This document shows positions 41,617-52,680 of a DNA stretch of 64,000 nucleotides, piece after piece; the first letter of the stretch is position 1, and every line of letters begins with the position of its first letter. The position numbers were made by a program, and so were the translations under genes. A model generated the notes under the pieces. That model had not been told where the DNA came from. It did not search any database and saw nothing but the letters and a program-made list of their open reading frames with translations. The DNA comes from Pleurodeles waltl (Eukaryota > Chordata > Amphibia > Caudata > Salamandridae): contig NC_090448.1 of the NCBI RefSeq assembly GCF_031143425.1, positions 529,250,313 through 529,314,312 of the forward strand, in the 5' to 3' direction.

Positions 41617-42213
41617 ATGGTGGAGTTGGGTGTTACTTTAGCCCTGGAAAAGACTGAGGGTCCTACCACATGTCTAGCTTTTTTGAAAACAGAACTAGAT
41701 TCTCAGACAAGGGAGGTATGTTTACCTAACTACAAGGTGAACAAGTTAATTTCTCTGTTGGAAGAAACAGTAGCTAAGAACAAACTTGAGTTGAGACAGG
41801 TTCAGTGCCTTTTGGGTCACTTGAATTTTGCTTGTTGGGTTGTCAGAGTTTGTGCTTTTTGCAGGTGTCTTAGTTTCTCTGTGAAACATGCTGTCTTGCC
41901 ATATCATAGGATAAAATTACGAGTCAGCATTCAGGCGGACCTTAGAATGTGGATTACTTTTCTTAAGGACTTTAGTGGTGTGACCATGTGGAGTGAAGAT
42001 GAGTACTGTTTGTGGCAAATGCAAGTTTTTTCTGATACTACTGGGGCACACAATATCTGTGTGTTCTGGGATGGACATTGGGCAGCAGAGGAGTGGCCGA
42101 TGGCTTGGAAGTCATCCAGGCATAGCATCACATTTTCAGAGTTCTTCCCATTGATTGTGGCCGTAGTGCAATGGGGTGAGAAGTTGGCCAGTAGGCAAGT
42201 ACTTTTCCATGTA
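41617..42213 (+). pseudogene. Ngaro-type RT thumb and RNase H, cut by Penelope insertion
   Basis: A 200-residue open frame: ELGVTLALEKTEGPTTCLAF, VQCLLGHLNFACWVV, then RNase H with VFSDTTGAHNICVFWDGHW (first Asp), WPMAWK and TFSEFFPLIVAVVQWGEKLA (Glu). It is cut in VLFHV, and the last RNase H Asp (FHVDNQTVV) lies on the far side at 51470. The frame is the best preserved part of this element. Confidence 0.75.
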
Positions 42214-42458
42214 CAGAATTTGTTATAGGTGAGTTCCCACTACAAAAATTACAATTAGTAAGCCCAATGCTTAAATAATTGTTTAATGCATCAGAATGAA
42301 AAGTTCAGTTCCATAGGTATGTAATCCAAATACTGAATGACAGTCTTTGAGTTGAAAATAGGTTCCAAAGATCAACAAAGTCGTAGTCCAATCAAATAAT
42401 AAAGCGATCAAACCAAAGTTGAAAAAGAAATTGAGAAGCGATGTTTGAAGGAGGAACA

Positions 42459-42508
42459 GCCAACACGTGTTTCGCCCCTTTGGCGGGTAGGCGGGGGCTT
42501 TCTCAAGG
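42459..42508 (-). ncRNA. Hammerhead-ribozyme-like module, copy A
   Basis: On -: CTTGAGAAAG, then a GCCCC/GGGGC stem, CGAAAC and ACGTGTTGGC. GAAAC plus stem II match the hammerhead core, but the CUGANGA half reads UUGAGAA. Hammerhead motifs are known in Penelope pseudo-LTRs. Whether this version cleaves is open. Confidence 0.45.
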
Positions 42509-43436
42509 CTGTGAAAATATATGTGCAATATGAGTTACTTGTTCAGCTAGAATATTTCTAGTATATAAATATGCTGTCCGTGCAGGTCATGCGGTGCCTA
42601 TTGTGCTCCCACGTAGTGAGATCTATGATTAATAGAAATATGGTGCATAGAAGAATCCCCAATGTTAACTGTGCTTCGGTTTAGAAAAAATTAAAAGAAA
42701 GGAAAAAAGGAAGTGCGAGAAGTTAAGCAAGTGATTGTAGTTCTATTCATTAGGTGGAAAAACGAGTACATACTGGCACTCACGTAATGATGATTCATGC
42801 TTCAAGGAGATATGTAAATCAGCAGGTATTTGTAGACACATGCAATAAGAAATATTAGTATGGCCAAGGTGAAAGACTCAAAAAAGAATAATAACATACC
42901 CCAGTTCAAAGCTAAATTGCAAACTTCTGACACCAATTGTCACAATTTATGGGCAAGGAATCTAAACATGAAAACAAATTTTGGAAACTCACATATACAT
43001 ACAATTTAAGCTAAATAGCACAATGATGAAAAATGCCCTGGTATTGGTGGTAATAATAAAAATAAAAATAAAATCTCCCCCTTGAAAAATCATAGCTCAA
43101 CTGATATCAAACAAAGCAGTTAAATTAGATATCTAACCAAATAGGTAGACGGAAAATTTCTTAATGTAACAAGGAGATAAGAATAATGTGATCCTAGTTT
43201 ACTGAGCCGTAATGGTAAGTAAATATGAGCAACATGCTCTCGATTGTGTGAACCTATTTCTCATAGGGAAAATACTCCCCGTCAAAATATGCCACAATCG
43301 TATCTAAAAATCGATAATTTCGCTAAGAATAAGGATGCAAAGTTCTCCGGTAGCCCATTATTAGCAGAGTAAAGTGAGAATATTTTTACCTGTCATTACG
43401 GTCGAAAAAGAGGGAAAGAAACAGCCTATCGAACAA

Positions 43437-43929
43437 TCCAAATGAGAAATCTCAAGCGCGTCCTACGATAAATCGTGTAGGACGCCGTCTGGAAACAACA
43501 CGGTAGTTATACCGAGGGCGTCCCTCCTCTGTCTTGAGTTCAGCGAGACAGAGGAGGGACACAACATTCGGCATGTAATGCAACTGTGGCGGCCATATTA
43601 GAAATGGTTTAAAACCATAAATCAGGAAGGATACCACTAGACAGTAACGTGGGTGATAGAGGAGGGAAAAGGGAAAAGGGGAAAAAAATCCAAATGAGAA
43701 ATCTCAAGCGCGTCCTACGATAAATCGTAAGGACGCCGTCTTGGAAACGACGCGGTAATTATACCGAGGGCGTCCTTCCTCTATCTCGAGTTCAGCGAGA
43801 CAGAGGAGGGACACAACATTCGGCATGTAATGCAACTGTGGCGGCCATATTAGAAATGGTTTAAAACCATAGATCAGGAAAGATACCACTGGACAGTAAC
43901 GTGAGTGATAGAGGAGGGAAAAGGGAAAT
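43437..43929 (-). repeat. 252-bp tandem pair with strong hairpins in pseudo-LTR A
   Basis: Two units (43437-43688, 43689-43929) both start TCCAAATGAGAAATCTCAAG. Each has GCGTCCTACGATAAATCG and its complement arm, and a 15-bp stem GTCCCTCCTCTGTCT / AGACAGAGGAGGGAC around an 11-base loop. The stem is perfect in unit 1 and has mismatches in unit 2. Confidence 0.88.
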
Positions 43930-44317
43930 TTAAATAATTCAACTACTGAGGACTGGTGCCTTAGGAAGAAAAAATAAAACAGAGGAAGAACTTTGTTAGA
44001 GAGTAGGAGGGAAGCGGATAGAGTGGGAAGCACTTTTTGAGAATAATTGTTATGAGAAAAATTGTTAAAAGGAGGTTTTAAAGCATGGGAACAATGAGTA
44101 AAAATAGGAGATTGGTGGGTATTGGAGCGAAAATGATCTAAGGGTGATCAAGAAATGAAAAAAGGAGAGGAATAAGCTACAGTGTAAAGAGTAATAAGAA
44201 AATGATGAAAAAACCCATAGTATGATAGGCAATTTGGAGAGAAAAGAAAGGTAGTAATGGTAGGTCAACAGCGAACTTAGACTACAGCTGATTAGGACAA
44301 CAGTAACTATACAACAA

Positions 44318-45970
44318 TTACAGTAGCCAATAATGCCATTCGTAGTCCTGATTCAAACCATTCTTCACTGTATCATATTGGATGATCATCCTGCTTTCCT
44401 CTTGGCGTAAACGTAACTGTAAGTTCCCACCCCGTGGGGACAATGTAATTCGGTGGATTCCACTAAATTTGAAAAATCGTTCATTGTGATGGAAAGTTTT
44501 GTAGTGCTCCACTAAAGGCGCCTTGTTCTCCAATTTGAGAATGTTCCGAAAATGTTCTTGAATTCGAAGCTTTAGGGGGCGAATTGTACTGCCTATGTAA
44601 GCCTTGTGGCATGGGCAGAGAATCACATATACCACATTTCTGCTCTCGCAATTTATGAAATCCTTAATCATTATTTCTTTCTCATTAATGTGCAGAGTAG
44701 TTGATCTATTGAGTCCCAATTTGCATATTGAACACTTAGTACAGGTGAAGAAACCTTTGGGTTTAGGAAAATGAGGAACAAAAGGTGTTTGCTGAAAAAA
44801 GGAAGGGCAGAGTTTGTCCCGTAGATTAGGGGCCCGACGGAACCCGATTTTTGGATGTTGAGTAATAAATCTTTGAATGGAGGGGTTATTGCTGATGAGA
44901 TGACAGTGCTTGCGCAGATGTTTCCGTATTAAGTGATGGCCATTATGAAATTGGGTGATAAAACGAATAGTGCTGTCCTCTTTTCGTCGTGGAGGTGTGT
45001 TGATCATCTGATGGCGGTCCATTTTACTCAATTTATCGTTAGCACTGGTCAATGATATTTGATTGTACCCCCTATTCAGCAGTCTCTCAGTTATTTGTGA
45101 AGAGAACAAATCATAGTCTCTAGATTTAGTACAATTGACTCTTGCTCGTCTGTACTCGCCTTGTGGAATGTTTTTGATTATACTTGAGGGGTGGCAACTG
45201 GTGGCATGCAATATTGCGTTTGCTGCTGTGGCTTTTCTAAAGAAACGTGTCCGCAATTTCTCATTTTCCACATAAATCAGTAAATCTAAATATTCAACCT
45301 GTGAGTTCGAAATGTTATATGTAATGTCAATGGCCCATTTGTTAGGTACTAATGACTGCAAAAATTGGGTTAGTAGAGTTCTTTGTCCTTGCCAGATCAA
45401 CAGAATGTCATCTATATACTGTCCCCAAAAGATAATATTTTGGGAAAAACGCTCATTTTGATCACTCCACAGCCACTCTCGTTCTACAGCTCCCATGAGG
45501 ATACAGGCGTATGAAGGTGCAAATTTGGCCCCCATCGCCGTACCCTGTAATTGTAAATAGAACTGACCATCAAAAAGAAAATAATTGTTCTCTAAACAAA
45601 ACTGTAACATATTCAATATCATGCAGTTATGGGTAGTGAATGATACTGATCTTGTCGAGAGTACTTGTCTGACTGCTTCTAGTCCATCCTGGTGTCTGAT
45701 AGAAGTATAGAGACTCACTATGTCTATAGTCACTAAAAAGTAGTCAGGCTGCCAGTCGATATCTTGAAGTTTACAGATGATATCTTTTGTGTCTCTCACA
45801 TAGGATGGTAAATTGGTCATAAAGGGCTGAAGTACTTGGTCAATAAGTGTCCCTAATTTGGAGCAGATGGAATTAACCCCTGATATTATTGGTCTGCCTT
45901 TGGGGGGAAAATCTTTTTTGTGAATTTTTGGTAGTAAATATAGGGTGGGAACAGTCGGGTGAGTAAGAAA
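44318..45970 (-). pseudogene. Penelope reverse transcriptase and GIY-YIG endonuclease
   Basis: The long open part is 500 residues from 45820; the frame extends upstream to about 45970 (TVPTLYLLPKIHKKDFPPKG). RT motifs: FLVTIDIVSLYTSI (A), LQGTAMGAKFAPSYACI (B), FWGQYIDDILLIW (C, YIDD) and EYLDLLIYV. Then a Cys motif CTKCSIC, and the endonuclease: VVYVILCPCHKAYIGST with the GIY-YIG-type pair, RPLKLRIQEH with the catalytic Arg, and VEHYKTFHHNE near the end. It cuts the target DNA and reverse transcribes on it. Domain residues are intact. Only the frameshifts upstream break the protein. Confidence 0.88.
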
Positions 45971-46706
45971 TAAAGCAGTTCTTTCTTGATGTGAAATAAC
46001 ATGGCGGGAAAGCCAGTAGTCTTAAGAGTACTGAAAGTTGTTGTTGTATATGTGCTGTGGGATTCGAATCTAACCGTTTGTAGCACTGAGAATCTTGTAG
46101 TTGGCGATTGGCCTCTAAAAGATAGTCTGAGGTGTTTAAAATGACAATATTACCTCCTTTGTCTGCTTCCTTAATAGTTATGTTAGGATTCGTTCTTAAA
46201 TTAGTCAGAGCTGAAATTTGTTGGCGTGTAATATTGAGAGGAAGGAATTTACGTTTGTTGCTGTATCGTTTGTACTCTTTATCAAAATCATTCAGAACAG
46301 CTTGAGCAAAAAGATCAATGGAATTGCCTGCTGGTAAGGTAGGGGTAAAAGTGGATTTCGGTTTCATACCCGAAGGGTAATGCTGATTGGTATTTAGCTC
46401 GAGTTGTTCGGCAAGTGTGTGAAGGGGAAGGTCAGGTTCAGAAGTATTGGCCAAATTGCAAAGAAGTCCTATGTCTTCTAGATCCCGGACAGAGATTTCT
46501 TGCGACGGTCGTGCGGGAGAGAAAGTGGGTCGAAGAGAGGGAGGGGTGAATGTGGAAAAGAAAGACTTGAGTTTGAGTTGACGTATGAACTTGAAAAAAT
46601 CAATTTTTGTTTGGGTTAAGTTCCAAAAATTTGTGGGACAATAGGACAGACCTTTATTAAGAATGTGTATTTCAGATGGAGAAAGAGAGTAATCAGAGAG
46701 ATTCAC
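45873..46706 (-). pseudogene. Penelope protein, region before the RT palm
   Basis: A 277-residue frame beginning NLSDYSLSPSEIHILNKGL and SYCPTNFWN, a conserved Penelope start. It goes on with NPNITIKEADKGGNIVIL, a motif shared by Penelope RTs before their fingers. Near 46020-45950 the frame breaks twice: the expected LPKIHK/PPKGRPIISG text is present but in the frame that leads into the RT below, so the end of this ORF is a shifted shadow. Confidence 0.75.
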
Positions 46707-46708
46707 TA

Positions 46709-47539
46709 CTAGTTGGTCGATGTGTTTGGAAGCCGAAGATTTTTGCTGCGTGCCCTTGTTTGTATACCGGAGATACCCGGCATAGCTATTGTAGTATCTA
46801 GTGGTTGTGATCGGGATTCTTGTAAGGCTCCTAGGCGAAATCGCCTTGCTTCTTCTAAAAAATTAACCATAGGCCTGGTAGGAGGATCCCTGTCTGATTC
46901 ATCAGATGTGTCAACTTCTGAAGAAGGAATGGTGTCTGGACAGCTGATAGTCTCGACTTGAGAATTGGAATCCTGTACATGATCATATTTCTTACTAAAT
47001 GTGTACACTCTCCCCTGCTGATAATCACGGAGATCACGTCTAAATTTGCGATTTTTTCTCTGGATGATATCTGCCTCATAGTTATCAATGATGTTATTGA
47101 GAATGGCATAATTCTTTGTTGAAATATCACCCCAATTGGCCTCATCTATTCGTTGAGTAAGCTGATCAACTTCTAGTTTGTGACGCTCATACTGTTCCTG
47201 GGAGATATCAATAAGTTGTTGGATCATGTTCATCGAAGCCATTTTAAGATTAGCTTCCCACTTCTGAAGAGTATCTTGGGAGGTGGTATCTATAGGTGGA
47301 AAAATCAAGATGCGTAACCCCCGGGGGATACGATCGTTGTCCAGATATTTTTTGAGCGAGGCCACCTCCCACCATTTAGCAGTTTCCTTTTTAAGTGATT
47401 TTTCCAATGCCAAGAAAGTGCTTTTAGCGGAAGTCAAATTAATATTACCCGAGTTAGGAGTGCCAGTATCAGATGTGTTAAAGACTTGGTCCAGTTTGGC
47501 ATTGCGTTGTTCTCTTCTATTGAGCGTAAAGGACATCAT
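46709..47539 (-). pseudogene. Penelope protein N-terminal region
   Basis: A 276-residue open frame with a Lys/Gln/Glu-rich, probably helical part (residues 40-160, e.g. EQYERHKLEVDQLTQRIDEA), a basic patch (QRKNRKFRRDLRDYQQGRVY), a Ser/Asp-rich acidic stretch (SSEVDTSDESDRD) and a basic end. It ends at 46709. The next frame begins three bases on and, read upstream, overlaps it in the -1/+2 phase, so the two were probably one protein with an indel near 46725. N-terminal extensions of this sort precede the RT in Penelope proteins. I know of no specific function for it. Confidence 0.6.
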
Positions 47540-47951
47540 AAAGTCAGGCTTAAACAGGAAGTCTGTACGTATGCAACTAGTTGCTGCAGAAAAATAATAG
47601 GATGAGTCCAGCCAGTTGACTTCCTTAGAATGCCGTTATTTATAAGGTAAATGTGAGAACTCTAAACCGGAAGGCCTGGACTCTATGCCTCCCAATAGAA
47701 ATAGTACAGAATTTGTTATAGGTGAGTTCCCACTACAAAAATTACAATTAGTAAGCCCAATGCTTAAATAATTGTTTAATGCATCAGAATGAAAAGTTCA
47801 GTTCCATAGGTATGTAATCCAAATACTGAATGACAGTCTTTGAGTTGAAAATAGGTTCCAAAGATCAACAAAGTCGTAGTCCAATCAAATAATAAAGCGA
47901 TCAAACCAAAGTTGAAAAAGAAATTGAGAAGCGATGTTTGAAGGAGGAACA

Positions 47952-48001
47952 GCCAACACGTGTTTCGCCCCTTTGGCGGGTAGGCGGGGGCTTTCTCGAA
48001 G
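47952..48001 (-). ncRNA. Hammerhead-ribozyme-like module, copy B
   Basis: Same module as copy A, with CTTCGAGAAAG in place of CCTTGAGAAAG at the core edge. It lies 5493 bases from copy A in the same orientation. Confidence 0.45.
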
Positions 48002-48923
48002 CTGTGAAAATATATGTGCAATATGAGTTACTTGTTCAGCTAGAATATTTCTAGTATATAAATATGCTGTCCGTGCAGGTCATGCGGTGCCTATTGTGCT
48101 CCCACGTAGTGAGATCTATGATTAATAGAAATATGGTGCATAGAAGAATCCCCAATGTTAACTGTGCTTCGGTTTAGAAAAAATTAAAAGAAAGGAAAAA
48201 AGGAAGTGCGAGAAGTTAAGCAAGTGATTGTAGTTCTATTCATTAGGTGGAAAAACGAGTACATACTGGCACTCACGTAATGATGATTCATGCTTCAAGG
48301 AGATATGTAAATCAGCAGGTATTTGTAGACACATGCAATAAGAAATATTAGTATGGCCAAGGTGAAAGACTCAAAAAAGAATAATAACATACCCCAGTTC
48401 AAAGCTAAATTGCAAACTTCTGACACCAATTGTCACAATTTATGGGCAAGGAATCTAAACATGAAAACAAATTTTGGAAACTCACATATACATACAATTT
48501 AAGCTAAATAGCACAATGATGAAAAATGCCCTGGTATTGGTGGTAATAATAAAAATAAAATCTCCCCCTTGAAAAATCATAGCTCAACTGATATCAAACA
48601 AAGCAGTTAAATTAGATATCTAACCAAATAGGTAGACGGAAAATTTCTTAATGTAACAAGGAGATAAGAATAATGTGATCCTAGTTTACTGAGCCGTAAT
48701 GGTAAGTAAATATGAGCAACATACTCTCGATTGTGAGAACCTATTTCTCATAGGGAAAATACTCCCCGTCAAAATATGCCACAATCGTATCTAAAAATCG
48801 ATAATTTCGCTAAGAATAAGGATGCAAAGTTCTCCGGTAGCCCATTATTAGCAGAGTAAAGTGAGAATATTTTTACCTGTCATTACGGTCGAAAAAGAGG
48901 GAAAGAAACAGCCTATCGAACAA

Positions 48924-49416
48924 TCCAAATGAGAAATCTCAAGCGCGTCCTACGATAAATCGTGTAGGACGCCGTCTGGAAACAACACGGTAGTTATACC
49001 GAGGGCGTCCCTCCTCTGTCTTGAGTTCAGCGAGACAGAGGAGGGACACAACATTCGGCATGTAATGCAACTGTGGCGGCCATATTAGAAATGGTTTAAA
49101 ACCATAAATCAGGAAGGATACCACTAGACAGTAACGTGGGTGATAGAGGAGGGAAAAGGGAAAAGGGGAAAAAAATCCAAATGAGAAATCTCAAGCGCGT
49201 CCTACGATAAATCGTAAGGACGCCGTCTTGGAAACGACGCGGTAATTATACCGAGGGCGTCCTTCCTCTATCTCGAGTTCAGCGAGACAGAGGAGGGACA
49301 CAACATTCGGCATGTAATGCAACTGTGGCGGCCATATTAGAAATGGTTTAAAACCATAGATCAGGAAAGATACCACTGGACAGTAACGTGAGTGATAGAG
49401 GAGGGAAAAGGGAAAT
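48924..49416 (-). repeat. 252-bp tandem pair in pseudo-LTR B
   Basis: The same two units as at 43437-43929, carried over in copy B (48924-49175, 49176-49416). Fragment C ends inside the first unit. Confidence 0.88.
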
Positions 49417-49804
49417 TTAAATAATTCAACTACTGAGGACTGGTGCCTTAGGAAGAAAAAATAAAACAGAGGAAGAACTTTGTTAAAGAGTAGGAGGGAA
49501 GCGGATAGAGTGGGAAGCACTTTTTGAGAATAATTGTTATGAGAAAAATTGTTAAAAGGAGGTTTTAAAGCATGGGAACAATGAGTAAAAATAGGAGATT
49601 GGTGGGTATTGGAGCGAAAATGATCTAAGGGTGATCAAGAAATGAAAAAAGGAGAGGAATAAGCTACAGTGTAAAGAGTAATAAGAAAATGATGAAAAAA
49701 CCCATAGTATGATAGGCAATTTGGAGAGAAAAGAAAGGTAGTAATGGTAGGTCAACAGCGAACTTAGACTACAGCTGATTAGGACAACAGTAACTATACA
49801 ACAA

Positions 49805-50078
49805 TTACAGTAGCCAATAATGCCATTCGTAGTCCTGATTCAAACCATTCTTCACTGTATCATATTGGATGATCATCCTGCTTTCCTCTTGGCGTAAACG
49901 TAACTGTAAGTTCCCACCCCGTGGGGACAATGTAATTCGGTGGATTCCACTAAATTTGAAAAATCGTTCATTGTGATGGAAAGTTTTGTAGTGCTCCACT
50001 AAAGGCGCCTTGTTCTCCAATTTGAGAATGTTCCGAAAATGTTCTTGAATTCGAAGCTTTAGGGGGCGAATTGTACTG
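49805..50078 (-). pseudogene. Penelope endonuclease C-terminus, truncated copy
   Basis: The last 90 codons of the ORF, identical in translation to those at 44318-44591 (e.g. VEHYKTFHHNERFFKFSG). It is cut at the junction with fragment C, before the YIG motif, so inactive. Confidence 0.85.
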
Positions 50079-51461
50079 TACGATTTATCGTAGGACGCGC
50101 TTGAGATTTCTCATTTGGATTGTTCGATAGGCTGTTTCTTTCCCTCTTTTTCGACCGTAATGACAGGTAAAAATATTCTCACTTTACTCTGCTAATAAGG
50201 GGCTACCGGAGAACTTTGCATCCTTATTCTTAGCGAAATTATCGATTTTTAGATACGATTGTGGCATATTTTGACGGGGAGTATTTTCCCTATGAGAAAT
50301 AGGTTCACACAATCGAGAGCATGTTGCTCATATTTGCTTACCATTACGGCTCAGTAAACTAGGATCACATTATTCTTATCTCCTTGTTACATTAAGAAAT
50401 TTCCGTCTACCTATTTGGTTAGATATCTAATTTAACTGCTTTGTTTGATATCAGTTGAGCTATGATTTTTCAAGGGGGAGATTTTATTTTTATTTTTATT
50501 ATTACCACCAATACCAGGGCATTTTTCATCATTGTGCTATTTAGCTTAAATTGTATGTATATGTGAGTTTCCAAAATTTGTTTTCATGTTTAGATTCCTT
50601 GCCCATAAATTGTGACAATTGGTGTCAGAAGTTTGCAATTTAGCTTTGAACTGGGGTATGTTATTATTCTTTTTTGAGTCTTTCACCTTGGCCATACTAA
50701 TATTTCTTATTGCATGTGTCTACAAATACCTGCTGATTTACATATCTCCTTGAAGCATGAATCATCATTACGTGAGTGCCAGTATGTACTCGTTTTTCCA
50801 CCTAATGAATAGAACTACAATCACTTGCTTAACTTCTCGCACTTCCTTTTTTCCTTTCTTTTAATTTTTTCTAAACCGAAGCACAGTTAACATTGGGGAT
50901 TCTTCTATGCACCATATTTCTATTAATCATAGATCTCACTACGTGGGAGCACAATAGGCACCCCATGACCTGCACGGACAGCATATTTATATACTGTACT
51001 AGAAATATTCTAGCTGAACAAGTAACTCATATTGCACATATATTTTCACAGCCTTGAGAAAGCCCCCGCCTACCCGCCAAAGGGGCGAAACACGTGTTGG
51101 CTGTTCCTCCTTCAAACATCGCTTCTCAATTTCTTTTTCAACTTTGGTTTGATCGCTTTATTATTTGATTGGACTACGACTTTGTTGATCTTTGGAACCT
51201 ATTTTCAACTCAAAGACTGTCATTCAGTATTTGGATTACATACCTATGGAACTGAACTTTTCATTCTGATGCATTAAACAATTATTTAAGCATTGGGCTT
51301 ACTAATTGTAATTTTTGTAGTGGGAACTCACCTATAACAAATTCTGTACTATTTCTATTGGGAGGCATAGAGTCTAGGCCTTCCGGTTTAGAGTTCTCAC
51401 ATTTACCTTATAAATAACGGCATTCTAAGGAAGTCAACTGGCTGGACTCATCCTATTATTT
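50079..51461 (+). repeat. Penelope inverted 5' fragment C
   Basis: Reverse complement of about 47592-48970: it runs from ACGATTTATCGTAGGACGCG back to CTATTATTT at the target duplication, and includes the 5' untranslated piece that precedes the ORF. Differences from copy B are few. It forms a foldback with B. Confidence 0.9.
51052..51101 (+). ncRNA. Hammerhead-ribozyme-like module, inverted copy C
   Basis: The A-type version (CCTTGAGAAAGCCCC ... GGGGCGAAACACGTG) on the opposite strand, inside the inverted 5' fragment. Confidence 0.4.
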
Positions 51462-51749
51462 TACTTTTCCATGTAGACAACCAAACTGTTGTAAACTTGG
51501 TCAATTCTCAGAAAGCATTTGATGAGAAAGTTTTAAAACTGCTGAGGATTTTTCTATTAGTTGTTTGAAGTTCAGCATTTTGTTTAAGGCTTGTTACTTT
51601 CCAGGTGTCAATAATGATCCTGCCAATTCGCTGTCTCATTCACAGTGGCAGAGATTCTGTGGGCTTTCACCAGGAGCGGATGCGCAGAAGAAAGGGATAC
51701 CATAGGATCTATGGGCACTAGGAGACTGAGGATTTTGAGCTTGATTCAG

Positions 51750-52680
51750 CAATCAATAGCAGAGTCTACCCATCAACATTATGCTCAGGCTTGGTCAAAA
51801 TTCATTCATTAGGGTGCCTCTAAGAGGGTGGATGGTCCGGTGTCATTACTGTGCAGAAGGGAGGATGCTGTACCTTTTATAATGACACAGATTGATGCAG
51901 GGTTTTTGGCGGTGAAAATATCGGGTAAAAAATGCCCGGGATATCTCTTTTCGGTAAGTATTTCTGGGGTTACGATCCAATTGAAGGTGACGTCTGCAAG
52001 AGAATTGTAGCTGGTTGGGATAGGGAGGGAAGGGTGAGAAGTAACAGAAGGCCAATTTCAGGTAAGTTGTGGGGGGACATGTTGTCTGTGTTGCAAGATA
52101 TTTGTTTCTCTCCAAGGGAGGTACCGCTATTTTCTCCTTGCATGTCTTGGCTGTTTCACAGTGCTTTCCATATATTGGAATTGTTGGGTAAGAAGGGAAA
52201 GGGAGGTTTATTCTTTTCCAATGTCAAGGTTGCGGGCGATGAGATACAAATATGGTTGGTTACATCCAAGATGGATCAACTGGGTAGAGGACGGGAAGAA
52301 CAGATGCAGCTGGTGGCTCCTTCCTCCTGTCCAGTGTTTTGCTGGTTCACTTTTGCCTTGTTTTTGCCCGCCGATGCTGATTATGTTTTTGTGCATGAAA
52401 ATGGGTCCCAATTGCACTATTTTCATGTATTAGCGGTGCTGAGGAGAGCACTGGGTAAGTTGAGTGTTTCACCCAAGGACTATGGATGCCCATTCCTTTC
52501 ATATTGGAGCAGCTACTGAGGCCAGGATATTGGGCACTTTTGATGGTAGTATCATCAATATGGGGCGTTGGAGGTCACAATGTTTTAAATGTTAAATTAG
52601 GACAAACTTGCTTGTTGTTTGAAATCCATGCAGTTATGGTCATTTATTTTTTTGCCTTTGCTTGGGTTAATTTTCTTTTT
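51750..52680 (+). pseudogene. Ngaro-type tyrosine recombinase, catalytic residues eroded
   Basis: Frames include LFSPCMSWLFHSAFHILELL (usually AFRISEL; Arg reads His), VTSKMDQLGRGREEQMQL (catalytic Lys region), CPVFCWF and VFVHENGSQLHYF. After a frameshift near 52485 comes HSFHIGAATEA, where the HxxR Arg is again His (CAT). The tail GRWRSQCFKC is followed by TAA at the position expected for the nucleophile Tyr. The enzyme would integrate circular cDNA. Loss of both Arg and Tyr makes it inactive. Confidence 0.7.

Larger units (their letters stand above)
38407..42213 (+). mobile_element. Ngaro-type tyrosine-recombinase retrotransposon, 5' part
   Basis: Order on +: gag-like region, CCCH finger, RT and RNase H up to 42213, where a Penelope-like element interrupts. 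The rest (RNase H end, recombinase, SGNH domain, direct repeats) resumes at 51476. TACTTTTCCATGTA at 42200-42213 recurs at 51462-51475 as target duplication of the insertion. The 5' end of the Ngaro element was not found, and it starts beside the ERV-L-like LTR. Confidence 0.7.
42214..44591 (-). repeat. Penelope pseudo-LTR A (downstream copy, 2378 bp)
   Basis: It matches 47707-50078 base for base except for a 6-bp difference in an AAATA run near 43060 and a few substitutions (e.g. CTCAAGG versus CTCGAAG). It includes the last 90 codons of the ORF, 3' untranslated sequence, a 252-bp tandem pair and a hammerhead-like module. Confidence 0.92.
47707..50078 (-). repeat. Penelope pseudo-LTR B (upstream copy, 2372 bp)
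   Basis: Partner of 42214-44591. It is truncated in the ORF at 50078 (after GAATTGTACTG), where the inverted fragment C joins. The frame 49805-50078 is the remaining C-terminus of the endonuclease protein. Confidence 0.92.
42214..51461 (-). mobile_element. Penelope-like element with direct pseudo-LTRs, inverted 5' fragment and 14-bp target duplication
   Basis: TACTTTTCCATGTA flanks the 9248-bp insertion (42200-42213 and 51462-51475). On - the plan is: inverted fragment C (51461-50079), a 5'-truncated copy B holding the end of the ORF plus 3' sequence (50078-47707), and a full copy (47706-42214) with the RT/GIY-YIG gene and 3' sequence A. A and B are near-identical 2.37-kb direct repeats. Tandem partial copies (pseudo-LTRs), an inverted 5' fragment and variable target duplications are the known architecture of Penelope-like elements. 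It lies in the Ngaro RNase H. Confidence 0.9.

Noticed and set aside
42283..42528. 81-residue frame occurring three times (also 47776-48021 and 51032-51277)
   Set aside because: Repetition is explained by the three Penelope terminal copies; it spans the hammerhead-like module and has no protein motif.
43437..43929. Full canonical hammerhead ribozyme in the 252-bp units
   Set aside because: No CTGANGA core could be found on either strand there; only the separate module at 42459-42508 has a partial match.
42214..51461. The 2.37-kb direct repeats as true retroviral LTRs
   Set aside because: They contain the end of the ORF and lie with an inverted fragment beside a GIY-YIG/RT gene, which fits Penelope pseudo-LTRs; no TG..CA ends.
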